DNA from: Synechococcales cyanobacterium bin2.concoct.b11b12b14.033
Lineage (GTDB): Bacteria; Cyanobacteriota; Vampirovibrionia; Caenarcaniphilales; Caenarcanaceae
Length of the DNA: 54,692 bases
Reading direction: 5' to 3'
Assembly: GCA_013298875.1 (NCBI GenBank)
Contig: JAAFJH010000004.1
Span: 1-54,692, forward strand
The notes under the pieces were generated by a model. That model saw nothing but the letters and a program-made list of their open reading frames with translations, was not told the DNA's origin and searched no databases. Shown in pieces: positions 1 through 8,174 of this stretch; position 1 is the first letter of the stretch; every line of letters begins with the position of its first letter. The translations under genes and the position numbers were made by a program.

Positions 1-645
1 AATTCATTAAGATTAACTGGCAAAAAGATTGATCAAATTAAAGTGGTAGTTTCTGGTTCTGGGGCAGCTGGAATTGCTTGTAGTAAAATATTTTTATTAG
101 CCGGAGTTAAAAACTTAATTATTTGTGATCGCATTGGGACTATTTATGAAGGCCGTGCTGAAGGTATGAATTCCGCTAAAGAAGAATTTGCTTTAATTTC
201 AAATCCGAATAAAGAAAAAGGCAGTTTAAAAGAGGTTTTGGCAGGCGCTGACTTATTTATGGGTTTATCGGGTCCTAATTTAATTAACTTGAATGATATT
301 AAAAAAATGGCTTCTGAACCGATTATATTCGCCATGTCTAATCCGATTCCAGAAATTGACCCAGATATAGCCACTCCTCATGTAGCAGTTATGGCCACCG
401 GACGTTCAGATTTTCCGAATCAAATTAATAATGTTTTATGCTTTCCTGGATTTTTTAGGGGTCTTTTGGACAGTAAAGCTAAAAAAGTAACTGAAAAAAT
501 GAAATTAGCCGCTGCTAAAGCGATTGCAGACTTAATTACCGATAAAGAATTGACCAAAGATTATATAATTCCAGATGCTTTAGACGAAAGAGTAGCACCT
601 GCTGTAGCAACCGCAATCAAGCAAATACAATTAAGCAAAGTTTAA
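1..645 (+). CDS. Malic enzyme, C-terminal NAD-binding part (cut by window edge)
   Basis: The frame is open to base 1, so the ORF-track GTG at 43 is not the real start and the N-terminal catalytic half lies outside the window. What remains is the NAD(P)-binding Rossmann domain of a malic enzyme, which decarboxylates malate oxidatively to pyruvate in the cytosol. The glycine-rich loop SGSGAAGIAC is followed by an acidic residue region (LIICDRIG), then the family blocks LFMGLSGPN, FAMSNPIPEI and GRSDFPNQINNVLCFPGFFRG. These are typical of the short bacterial malic enzymes. The C-terminus DERVAPAVATAI is also typical and ends normally. The gene converges on the next one with a 1-bp gap. NAD versus NADP preference cannot be read from this piece. 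Confidence 0.93.
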   Translation, partial: NSLRLTGKKIDQIKVVVSGSGAAGIACSKIFLLAGVKNLIICDRIGTIYEGRAEGMNSAKEEFALISNPNKEKGSLKEVLAGADLFMGLSGPNLINLNDIKKMASEPIIFAMSNPIPEIDPDIATPHVAVMATGRSDFPNQINNVLCFPGFFRGLLDSKAKKVTEKMKLAAAKAIADLITDKELTKDYIIPDALDERVAPAVATAIKQIQLSKV

Positions 646-646
646 A

Positions 647-1213
647 TTAAATTTTGGAAGCTTGAATGGTAAAAGTGCCAGTATAATCACCGGGTCTGTC
701 TTCGAAAGAAATACTACTTTCATCAATATCTCCAATAATCTCAATATCAGATTGCCAACCCAAATTGGTAGAAATGGGGCTTTTTTTTAATTTAACCCCT
801 GACTTTCCACTATTTTTGCTTACCACTTGAGTTCCAATTAAACCTCTTAAATCCATAGTAATTTCTGAGTAGCCATTAGTCAGCTTTAGCGGATTTGGAG
901 AAACTTCAACTAAAATACCATTATTCCCATTACAACGGCTTGTTGGGCAATTGGTATAAATAGCACCATTAATTTGATAATCATTAGTTTGTTGTTTTCC
1001 TTTCTTCCAGTTAAAAGAGTCAAGATTTCTGGACAATTTGCTAGGACCAACTAATGAATTATAAAGCTGACCGCCGGCTTTATTTGAATTGATTGAGATT
1101 AAAAAGATTAACGGTACATTAATAGAGTCGGCTTGGGCAGAAGAGCTAAAAAAAGAGCTGAAAAAGCTGACGCTAAAGATTGAAAACCAAATTAATTTAA
1201 TTGAATTATTCAT
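647..1213 (-). CDS. Secreted protein of unknown function (188 aa)
   Basis: I do not recognise the family. The first ~28 residues form a clear signal peptide: a hydrophobic, Phe/Ser-rich core ending in SSSAQA. The mature part is about 160 residues, apparently beta-rich, with two close cysteines (NCPTSRCNG) that could form a disulfide. The C-terminus (RPGDYTGTFTIQ) looks like the last strands of small pilin-like or coat-like beta domains such as DUF4402 or spore-coat-U proteins. That resemblance is only a motif impression. The gene is divergent from another small secreted protein whose C-terminus has the same PGDY layout, so the two may work together on the cell surface. It is transcribed toward the malic enzyme gene. 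Confidence 0.75.
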   Translation of the reverse strand: MNNSIKLIWFSIFSVSFFSSFFSSSAQADSINVPLIFLISINSNKAGGQLYNSLVGPSKLSRNLDSFNWKKGKQQTNDYQINGAIYTNCPTSRCNGNNGILVEVSPNPLKLTNGYSEITMDLRGLIGTQVVSKNSGKSGVKLKKSPISTNLGWQSDIEIIGDIDESSISFEDRPGDYTGTFTIQASKI

Positions 1214-1259
1214 TTTAGAATTGGGTTTAAATTACTCAGATAGTATCTTTATATTTAAT

Positions 1260-1796
1260 ATGCTCAGATTTTCATCTTTTTTCCTGTTGATTTTTATATT
1301 TAGTTCAAATTTATTTTCCAATTCCAGTTGGGCTGCTAAACCTGAAAATAGTAAAACCGAAAACCAGGCAATTAAACAGACTAATCATGTTTTTTGGGTA
1401 AATTTTTTAAAAAACGTCAGTAAAAATGATTATTATTTAAGCCCCGCCGAGATAATGTCGGGAGAAGTAAATACAAGCCGACCTAATATACGAATTATCG
1501 GCAATTTAGTTTTACGGTCACCTAATTCAGTCAGCAAATGTATTGTTAGATTACCATCTTCGCAAATCAATGCTATTAACTCAGAAACTAAGCAAATAAT
1601 CAAAATTAACTTAAAAGGAAATATTGGCAATAAAGCCTTATCCACTGAGTTTGTAAATCCAGAATTTGATCAATCTTTAATTGCACCTTTTGAAATAGAA
1701 GGTTATGTAGATTCGTTTTCGCTCAAAGATGGCTTAGCTCCTGGGGATTATGATTATAGTGATAATTTAAAATTAATTGTTGAATTTCAGGATTAA
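1260..1796 (+). CDS. Secreted protein of unknown function (178 aa)
   Basis: The ORF track starts this at 1089, but that would run through the divergent neighbour. The ATG at 1260 gives an immediate signal peptide (hydrophobic core, cleavage near SSWAAKP), so I prefer it. The mature protein has no recognised domain. It ends LAPGDYDYSDNLKLIVEFQ, which matches in layout the end of the divergent protein at 647-1213 (PGDY then alternating hydrophobics). Only 46 bp separate the two start codons, so any shared promoter region is very short or lies inside the genes. A surface or periplasmic role is inferred from the signal peptide alone. Confidence 0.72.
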   Translation: MLRFSSFFLLIFIFSSNLFSNSSWAAKPENSKTENQAIKQTNHVFWVNFLKNVSKNDYYLSPAEIMSGEVNTSRPNIRIIGNLVLRSPNSVSKCIVRLPSSQINAINSETKQIIKINLKGNIGNKALSTEFVNPEFDQSLIAPFEIEGYVDSFSLKDGLAPGDYDYSDNLKLIVEFQD

Positions 1797-1800
1797 TTAA

Positions 1801-1917
1801 ATAAAAACAAATTTAACCGCTTTCCAAAAGCTCACTCATAGTTTTTTAATATTTTATTTTATGTTGGTCAGCCACCGGCAAATAATCGAGCCGCTCCCAA
1901 AGCTTGTTCTAAAATAA
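1801..1917 (-). pseudogene. Duplicated fragment of the recG 3' end
   Basis: This stretch repeats the last part of recG, found intact at 2833-2972. Shared blocks include ccgctttccaaaagctcact and gctcccaaagcttgttctaa. The stop codon position is kept (TAA here, TAG in recG). The fragment has lost 26 bp between two copies of ggcaaat that are still present in the intact gene, a typical slippage deletion. It cannot be expressed as a protein. Together with the real recG end it brackets the unknown ORF 1997-2833. Confidence 0.9.
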
Positions 1918-1996
1918 ATCTATAAAATTATTTGAAAATAGCTAAGAGTATTGATACAATCTTTTTTAAATCGTAAATATATTAAAAAATTTAATA

Positions 1997-2833
1997 ATGA
2001 AAACAATTCAACGGGTAGGACAGTTTTTGGGAAATGCTTATAACCCACTCATTCAAGATTTAAAGCGTTTACCTTCGGTAGCAAAATTTGGGGTTGATGC
2101 TTTAAAAGAGCCTAAATCTTCCAGAATAGCAAGAATGCAAGAAGTTACAGAATTATTAGGTGAAGCGGCTAAAAATCCTATTAAACGTACTTCTGTAGGT
2201 CAATTTATAAGAGCATTAAAATCAGCTCATCCTGAGAGATTACCAGTTGGTGATAATATAGAATTTGGGAAATTACCTTTACCATTGCAAGCAGCAATTA
2301 AATATATGGCAAAAGAAGGTAGCCCAGCAAGGCAGCAAGAATTAGAATTCTCGGAAGATGTTGTTAAGCTTATAATTGATACTTGTGAGAAAAAATCAGT
2401 AAGCTCTAAAGAAACCCAGGGTCATATTTCTTATGAAGATTATTGTCAAAATTATTTTGAATTGTTTTCTAACGGAGATATTATAAAAAATGCTTATAAT
2501 CCAACATACCAATTAGGTCGTGCTTTAGGCAGATTTTCCTATAAATTTACCGAAGACATACAAACAAAAATACGTATGTTACAAATTAGCGATACCTTTA
2601 ATTTTAATAATGTTCATAAAAAGGATGGAGGAAAAAGCTACTTTTCCTTAGTTTCTCCTTTCATTCCAGAGGCGGTATTAGCATTGAAGGGACAATTAAA
2701 TACACCAATTGGATTAGAATCAGCTGGATTGACTGGAGCTATCATGGTAGGAAATCCTTATATAGCAGCCAGAAAGCTTCTTCCTTATTTAGGAGAACCT
2801 TTTGATATAAATTTGACAATCCCTTTGAAATAA
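1997..2833 (+). CDS. Unknown protein (278 aa) between two recG 3' ends
   Basis: I do not recognise this protein. It has no signal peptide or clear membrane segment and appears soluble and mostly helical, with basic and Gly/Pro-rich stretches. The start ATG lies shortly after a possible promoter (ttgata, 17-nt spacer, taaata). The gene converges on recG with 11 bp between stop codons. A broken copy of the recG 3' end lies upstream, so the ORF probably came in by an insertion or recombination that duplicated the recG end. Codon use resembles its neighbours as far as can be judged by eye. No integrase or transposase is next to it. Confidence 0.7.
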   Translation: MKTIQRVGQFLGNAYNPLIQDLKRLPSVAKFGVDALKEPKSSRIARMQEVTELLGEAAKNPIKRTSVGQFIRALKSAHPERLPVGDNIEFGKLPLPLQAAIKYMAKEGSPARQQELEFSEDVVKLIIDTCEKKSVSSKETQGHISYEDYCQNYFELFSNGDIIKNAYNPTYQLGRALGRFSYKFTEDIQTKIRMLQISDTFNFNNVHKKDGGKSYFSLVSPFIPEAVLALKGQLNTPIGLESAGLTGAIMVGNPYIAARKLLPYLGEPFDINLTIPLK

Positions 2834-2844
2834 TAAAGACAAAT

Positions 2845-5358
2845 CTAACCGCTTTCCAAAAGCTCACTCATCGTTTTTAAATATTTTATTTTATGTTGGC
2901 CAGCCACCGGCAAATCTTCCAGCTTATATTCTTGGGCAAATAACCTGGCGGCTCCCAAAGCTTGTTCTAAAATATCACCTTGATTAACCAAACTGTTTAA
3001 GGCAAAATCCGATAAACCGCTTTGTCGTGTACCAATTAATTCACCCGGCCCTCTTAATTCCAAATCTTTTTGGGCAATAATAAAGCCATTTTCAGTTAAT
3101 TCCATTATTTTTAGCCGTTCTAAGCTAGTAGCTGATTTCCCATCTCCGAATAAAAAACAATAAGACTGCTCTCCGCCACGCCCCACACGACCTCTTAATT
3201 GATGTAATTGAGCTAAGCCAAACCTTTCAGCATTTTCAATAATCATAATAGTTGCATTGGGTACATCAACTCCTACTTCAATAACAGTAGTTCCGATTAA
3301 AAGCTGGATTTCATTATTCCGAAAGTCTCGCATTACTTTTTCTTTTTCGTCGGGCGATAATTTACCGTGAATAATACCAATTTTATAATCTGCATAAGTT
3401 TTTTCAAGCTTAATAGCTTCTTCAGTTATAGCTTTAGCGGAAATGGTTTCAGACTCTTCAATTAGTGGATAAACAATATAAGCTTGTCGGCCGGCAGATA
3501 ATTGTTTTTTGACAAATTCGTGAGCAGGCCTTCTTTGTGGGCTGGGTATAATTTTGGTTTTAATTGGTTTACGGCCTGGCGGCAATTCATCAATTTCGGA
3601 TAAGTCTAAGCTGCCATACATAGTTAAAGCTAAGGTTCGTGGAATCGGAGTGGCTGTCATATGCAAGCAATCAATAAAGTCAAATTCATTACTATTTCCT
3701 TTTTTACGTAATAAATCTCTTTGCTTAACGCCAAAGCGGTGCTGTTCATCGATAATTACTAAACCTAAATTATCAAAATCCACTCCTTCTTGTATCAAAG
3801 CATGAGTACCAACCACCAATTGAATTTGGCCATTCGCTAAACCAGCTAAGGTATCTCTTCTTTCCGCCACTTTTTGCGAGCCAATTAATAAACCAACTCT
3901 TAAGTTTAAAGGCAAAATTAATTCCTGAAATTTACGAAAATGTTGTTCAGCCAAAATCTCAGTCGGAGCCATTAAAGCCGCTTGTTGATTTCTTTCAATC
4001 GCAGATAACATACACAATAAAGCCACAATGGTTTTACCACTACCAACATCGCCTTGCACCAATCTATTCATCGGGATTGATTTACTTAAATCAGCAATAA
4101 TTTCATTAAATACTCTTTTTTGAGCCTTAGTTAATTCAAAGGGTAAATTTTGTAAAAGCTTATTGACATAACCATCTGGGCTTAAATTCAAAATACGTTT
4201 AATTGATTGGCTGTCAGAAAGCTCCAAACTTTGCGATTTTGTATAGCGTTTCAAAGCTAAAGGCAATTGTAAAAAGAAAAATTCTTCAAAAATAATACGG
4301 TTTTTAGCTTTTTCTAAACCTTCGGCCGAAGCCGGGAAATGCATTTCTTCAATTGACTCAATCAAATTATTTAAATGGTATTTTTGTTTTAAATCATCGG
4401 TTAAAGTTTCTTGAATAATTGGTTTATACTTTTCAAGGTTTTTTTTGATAATTCGCCTTAATCTTATTTGCGATAAACCCTCAGTTAAACCATAAATAGG
4501 CACCATGCAGGCTAATTCAATATTATTTTGCTCGGGTATTTGTCCAATGCCTTCAGTGCTTTCTTCGAGGATTTGCGTCGAAAAATTAGTTAATTGATAA
4601 CGGGTTTGCCTGTCAAACTGCACTCGCCCCGAAGCTATAATTAAAGCCCCCAGCGGAAATTGTTTTTTATATTGTTCAGCCAAAAACTTACCCGAACGAC
4701 CCGCAATAAACTTGTTAAGGCTGATTGTGCCAGTTGAGTCGGTAATATGAACGCTAAAAATTAATAAATTAGCATTGCGTGGGCTGGCGAAAATATTGAC
4801 TTTGCTGATGGTGCCAATAATAGTTACGTCTTCACTGGCTTTAACTTCTTTAATATATAATTTTTTACTAAAGTCCAAATGCTCACGTGGCCAATAAAAT
4901 AACAAATCTTGAACGGTAAAAATATTTAATTTGTTTAAAGTTTTAGCTAATAAAGGCCCAACTCCAGCAGCCCACTTAATTTCAGTTTCCCAAATTGATT
5001 CTTTTCTAAATTTGATTTCTTTTTCGGCCTTAATAGTTTCTGATGGCTCTTCCATTAACTCTTTTGGTGAGTCCAAATCATGTTTGAGTGTATTTAAAAA
5101 TTTTTTACTTTCTTTAATAATTTCTAAGCGGGCAAAAATGTCTAAATTGGCATAAAGTTTATATTTTTCTTTTAAATTTACGGCTCCATACAAATCATGA
5201 TTTACAAATAAAGTTTTAAATGAGTCGTGCATGAATAATGCAAAAGTTTGGCTATGACCATCTAAATTAATAAACTTTGCTTTCTCCTCTAATTCAAGAG
5301 CTTTTTGCATTTTTTTGGTTAGTAAATTTAAATTATTGGTCTGATTCACAGCTTTCAA
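2845..5358 (-). CDS. recG: ATP-dependent DNA helicase RecG
   Basis: RecG remodels stalled replication forks and branch-migrates Holliday junctions. At 837 aa it is longer than the usual ~690. The extra ~140 residues are at the N-terminus, as in many cyanobacterial RecG proteins. Then come the wedge/OB domain (GVGPLLAKTLNKL, YWPREHLDF) and the SF2 helicase core: Walker A QGDVGSGKT, DEQH box, MTATPIPRTLA, and the second RecA lobe with GTTVIEVGVDVPNA and QLRGRVGRGG. The end DLPVAGQHK..LLESG is usual for the family. The start at 5358 is taken from the ORF track, and a slightly later start is possible. It stands alone on the minus strand, and its 3' end has been duplicated at 1801-1917. Confidence 0.96.
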   Translation of the reverse strand: MKAVNQTNNLNLLTKKMQKALELEEKAKFINLDGHSQTFALFMHDSFKTLFVNHDLYGAVNLKEKYKLYANLDIFARLEIIKESKKFLNTLKHDLDSPKELMEEPSETIKAEKEIKFRKESIWETEIKWAAGVGPLLAKTLNKLNIFTVQDLLFYWPREHLDFSKKLYIKEVKASEDVTIIGTISKVNIFASPRNANLLIFSVHITDSTGTISLNKFIAGRSGKFLAEQYKKQFPLGALIIASGRVQFDRQTRYQLTNFSTQILEESTEGIGQIPEQNNIELACMVPIYGLTEGLSQIRLRRIIKKNLEKYKPIIQETLTDDLKQKYHLNNLIESIEEMHFPASAEGLEKAKNRIIFEEFFFLQLPLALKRYTKSQSLELSDSQSIKRILNLSPDGYVNKLLQNLPFELTKAQKRVFNEIIADLSKSIPMNRLVQGDVGSGKTIVALLCMLSAIERNQQAALMAPTEILAEQHFRKFQELILPLNLRVGLLIGSQKVAERRDTLAGLANGQIQLVVGTHALIQEGVDFDNLGLVIIDEQHRFGVKQRDLLRKKGNSNEFDFIDCLHMTATPIPRTLALTMYGSLDLSEIDELPPGRKPIKTKIIPSPQRRPAHEFVKKQLSAGRQAYIVYPLIEESETISAKAITEEAIKLEKTYADYKIGIIHGKLSPDEKEKVMRDFRNNEIQLLIGTTVIEVGVDVPNATIMIIENAERFGLAQLHQLRGRVGRGGEQSYCFLFGDGKSATSLERLKIMELTENGFIIAQKDLELRGPGELIGTRQSGLSDFALNSLVNQGDILEQALGAARLFAQEYKLEDLPVAGQHKIKYLKTMSELLESG

Positions 5359-5463
5359 AAGAATGAATTTAATTATGTCAAACTTTAATTATTTTCAAAA
5401 ATACCATAAAAAAAGTCGTTTCTTTTCGTTTATTTTCTTTTTTAGCTACTCATCGAACTTAAG

Positions 5464-6297
5464 TTAAGTATGTAAAATCAAAAACTTTTTTATATAATCC
5501 AAACTATAACCATATTCAGGCTCTTGCAAAGCTCTTAAAATAAAATTCAATTGCGTTTCAATATGTCCAGTTGGTTTTAATTCCAAAACATAATTTTCGG
5601 GTAATTCACCGCCAGCCAATAAAGCTGTTTTTAAGTAATAATCCGCTAAATTTTCCGCCTTAATATTATTTCGGATATCACCTGAACTATACAAATCAAT
5701 ATTTTCTTGTTTGGCCAACTTTTGATGAAAAACCGCTAAAAGCCTGTCTTGATTTTCTAAAAGCCCATACGGATTAGGAATTATAATTTTGGCAGCGGGA
5801 ATTTTATGCTTTTGGCACCAAAAAACCAACATATCCCAAACCATTTTTTTGGCTACTCCATAAGGCGAAACTCCGTATTTGCTATAATCGCCGTCGGGTT
5901 CAAAGGCACTGCCAGTATGTATAATTAATTTGCACTGATTATGTTTAAGAGTTTGGGTTAAAACTTTTATATTTTTTAAATTAATTTCTAAGTGCTTCAA
6001 AAAGTCAAAATCGTCTGAGCGGTAGTTATCAATGTAGCCAGCATGATTAATAAAAATATCCGGTTTTATTTCTTGCACCAAATCAATAAAACTATGCTGG
6101 GAAATATCTTGGTTTTCGATTAAATGTATATTTTTTACTAAATTCAATCGCTGAGCTTTAAGGCCATTATAAGCTTGTTTGGAATAACGAATTGGGGCAT
6201 AAACTTCAAATTCAGTTGAATTATTATATTCTAAAAAAACTTTAGCAATATGAGTACCCGTAAAGCTGGTTAAGCCCGTTAATAATACTTTCATCAA
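5464..6297 (-). CDS. NAD-dependent epimerase/dehydratase (extended SDR family)
   Basis: This 277-aa protein begins with a Rossmann nucleotide-binding motif (LLTGLTSFTGTHIA). It has the SDR active-site Tyr and Lys in SPYGVAKK, with an upstream Ser in HTGSAFEP. That is the layout of extended SDR enzymes acting on nucleotide sugars (epimerases, dehydratases, reductases). A PNPYGL segment follows, where sugar nucleotides are bound in relatives. The exact substrate cannot be told. The length is a little short for the group (usually ~310). No sugar-biosynthesis or LPS genes flank it, so context does not help. The start could be either of the two adjacent methionines. Confidence 0.82.
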   Translation of the reverse strand: MMKVLLTGLTSFTGTHIAKVFLEYNNSTEFEVYAPIRYSKQAYNGLKAQRLNLVKNIHLIENQDISQHSFIDLVQEIKPDIFINHAGYIDNYRSDDFDFLKHLEINLKNIKVLTQTLKHNQCKLIIHTGSAFEPDGDYSKYGVSPYGVAKKMVWDMLVFWCQKHKIPAAKIIIPNPYGLLENQDRLLAVFHQKLAKQENIDLYSSGDIRNNIKAENLADYYLKTALLAGGELPENYVLELKPTGHIETQLNFILRALQEPEYGYSLDYIKKFLILHT

Positions 6298-6326
6298 ATT
6301 AAATTCAGCGTAAGTTAATTATAAAT

Positions 6327-7151
6327 CTATAAACCTTTCACTAATTGTAAAGCCTCTCCGTCTAACTTTGTTCCTAAACTAGATAAATTATTATTCAAAT
6401 CAACTAATCTTAATTTTTGTGCTAATCCCATAAACTCAAGCGGTAAATTTATATCTGGCCTTTCTATATAACCTTGTCTGATAGTGCTTTCTTTATTTTT
6501 ATTAACTTCAATTTTGCCTAAAATATCACCATTTTCCAAATCCCTGACTTTGCCTTCTGAGTCAATTTTTATTTTTTTTAAACTCCAATCAATCGGGGCA
6601 CTTTCTTCATAACATATTTCTAAAGGTATTTCATCTTCAACGGTTACCAAACGACCCTGAATATCAAATTTGAAACGACCATCACGCGTATAATTACCAT
6701 TATGCAGTTTAAAACCTTCTCCCATTCCATCTATCGATAAATCTAAAGGCCAATTGGTCTTTTCTAATCTACCTTGGGTAGCTTCCTCAATCAAATTACC
6801 ATTTGCATCTTTAAAAGGTAAAACTTTTTTATAGCCTGGCTTATCAGCATTTAAAATATTTGAAATACTACCTTGAATACTTTTTTCGCTGGCTTCTCTA
6901 CTATCTTTAATTGATTTTGTAGCATCTCCGCAGTTAATAGGCGTTAAAGAATGACAACCTCCATAGGAAGCCAAGCCTTTTTGAGTAGTATTTTTAGTTA
7001 ATAAGTCATTGAAGTTTTCTGGATTTTTATCATTAGTATTATTTTTTTTATTAATAATATTTTCAGCCATAACTTCCCGGTTTGAGCCGAAAGATGAACC
7101 AGCTAAATTATCCAGCGGTGCAAAATAATTATTATAAATTGGGTCTGCCAT
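6327..7151 (-). CDS. Flagellar basal-body rod/hook-like protein (FlgF/FlgG type), solitary
   Basis: Several family signatures of flagellar rod proteins appear in order. ISNILNADKPGYKK matches the usual ANNLANVNTPGYK, then PLDLSIDGMGEGF, YTRDGRFKFDIQGRLV, and a GYIERPDINLPLEFMGL segment that matches the C-terminal GYLE.SNV..V.EM. These are the FlgF/FlgG type that build the rod outside the inner membrane. Two oddities stand out. The conserved N-terminal segment starts at about residue 100, after an Asn-rich stretch, whereas it is normally at the very N-terminus. Also, no other flagellar gene is in the window. It may be a diverged rod protein or a repurposed one. Confidence is good for the family and low for function. 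Confidence 0.75.
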   Translation of the reverse strand: MADPIYNNYFAPLDNLAGSSFGSNREVMAENIINKKNNTNDKNPENFNDLLTKNTTQKGLASYGGCHSLTPINCGDATKSIKDSREASEKSIQGSISNILNADKPGYKKVLPFKDANGNLIEEATQGRLEKTNWPLDLSIDGMGEGFKLHNGNYTRDGRFKFDIQGRLVTVEDEIPLEICYEESAPIDWSLKKIKIDSEGKVRDLENGDILGKIEVNKNKESTIRQGYIERPDINLPLEFMGLAQKLRLVDLNNNLSSLGTKLDGEALQLVKGL

Positions 7152-7247
7152 ATATTTTAAATACCCAAACTCACTTATAATCTAATTTGTTCATCCAGCA
7201 AATTCTAATTCAAGCAAAAATTAAGACAAGAGCAAAAACTAATAATC

Positions 7248-7979
7248 ATGAAATCTTTAATTTATTTAATTTTTATTTTTTTATTAAGTTTAAGTACGCT
7301 ATCTGATGAGCTAAATGATGAACGAATATTATTTTTTGCTGCTCACCCGGATGATGAAATTATTGGCTGTGGAGGATCAATTGCCAAATATACAAAAGCG
7401 GGCAAACAAGTTTTTATTATTTATTTAACCTCCGGCGATGCTGGTAGCCAACAATACGATAAAAAAACTTTAGCCAATTTAAGAGAAGCTGAAGCAAAAA
7501 GTGGAACTGAGGTTTTAGGAGTTAAAAGCCAAAACTTATATTTTTTACATGAACCAGACGGTTTTTTAGAAGAAAATTCTAATGTTTTGATTAAAGTTAC
7601 TCAACTTATTAAAGAAATTAAACCAAATATTGTTTATATTCCACAAGCGGAAGAATCTCATTCAGACCATAAAAGTACTAATAAAATTGCCCTAAAAGCC
7701 ATTAATAAAGCACGTGGTAATTGGTTTCAGGAGGCAAAAGGCGAACCTTGGAGTGTAAGCAAAATTTTAGCTTATGAAATTTACCCATTAATGACTGAAG
7801 TGCAATATTGTGAAGATATAAAACCTTATTTTGATTTAAAAATGAAAGCCATTAAACAGCATGTCACCCAAATTGATTCGGTTCGCTATGATTTATTAAT
7901 TGAAGCTATCAACAGTTATCGCTCAGTAATGAATGGCAATGGTGAATGTTTTAAAATCCTTAAAACTAATGAAATTTAA
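7248..7979 (+). CDS. Secreted PIG-L/LmbE-family deacetylase
   Basis: The protein has an N-terminal hydrophobic signal (about 18 residues) followed by the PIG-L fold. The zinc-binding and catalytic motif AHPDDE is at about residues 28-33, and the third metal ligand is in SHSDHK. Members remove N-acetyl groups from GlcNAc-containing substrates (GlcNAc-PI, bacillithiol and mycothiol precursors, chitobiose). The signal peptide argues for an exported enzyme acting on an envelope or external sugar rather than thiol biosynthesis. Length (243 aa) is normal. It is divergent from the flagellar-rod-like gene, with about 96 bp between them. A weak hairpin (aacaga/tctgtt) follows the stop. Confidence 0.88.
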   Translation: MKSLIYLIFIFLLSLSTLSDELNDERILFFAAHPDDEIIGCGGSIAKYTKAGKQVFIIYLTSGDAGSQQYDKKTLANLREAEAKSGTEVLGVKSQNLYFLHEPDGFLEENSNVLIKVTQLIKEIKPNIVYIPQAEESHSDHKSTNKIALKAINKARGNWFQEAKGEPWSVSKILAYEIYPLMTEVQYCEDIKPYFDLKMKAIKQHVTQIDSVRYDLLIEAINSYRSVMNGNGECFKILKTNEI

Positions 7980-8174
7980 CGACCCAAACAGGAAAGAACA
8001 GATTTTCTGTTTTAAGTAAGTTAAAGAGGTTAAAAAATGAATATCGAATTTGTCCTGTTTAAATTACTTGACTGACTCTGCCGGTTTAAGAGATTAGTAA
8101 AGTTTTTAGCTAACTGTCTTTAAGAAAAGTGCTAAAGTTAATTTTTATTTTTTACCTTGCTTTTTACTATTACT
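7980..8174 (+). other. Intergenic region with hairpins and a possible 12-aa leader ORF
   Basis: Just after the PIG-L stop there is a short hairpin, aacaga (7997-8002) and tctgtt (8006-8011). A larger inverted repeat pairs aaacagga (7986-7993) with tcctgttt (8053-8060). Between them is AGAGG, then 7 nt later an ATG at 8037 that opens a 12-codon frame ending at 8075 (MNIEFVLFKLLD). This could be a leader peptide or chance. No tRNA, riboswitch or other known element was recognised. Confidence 0.3.
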
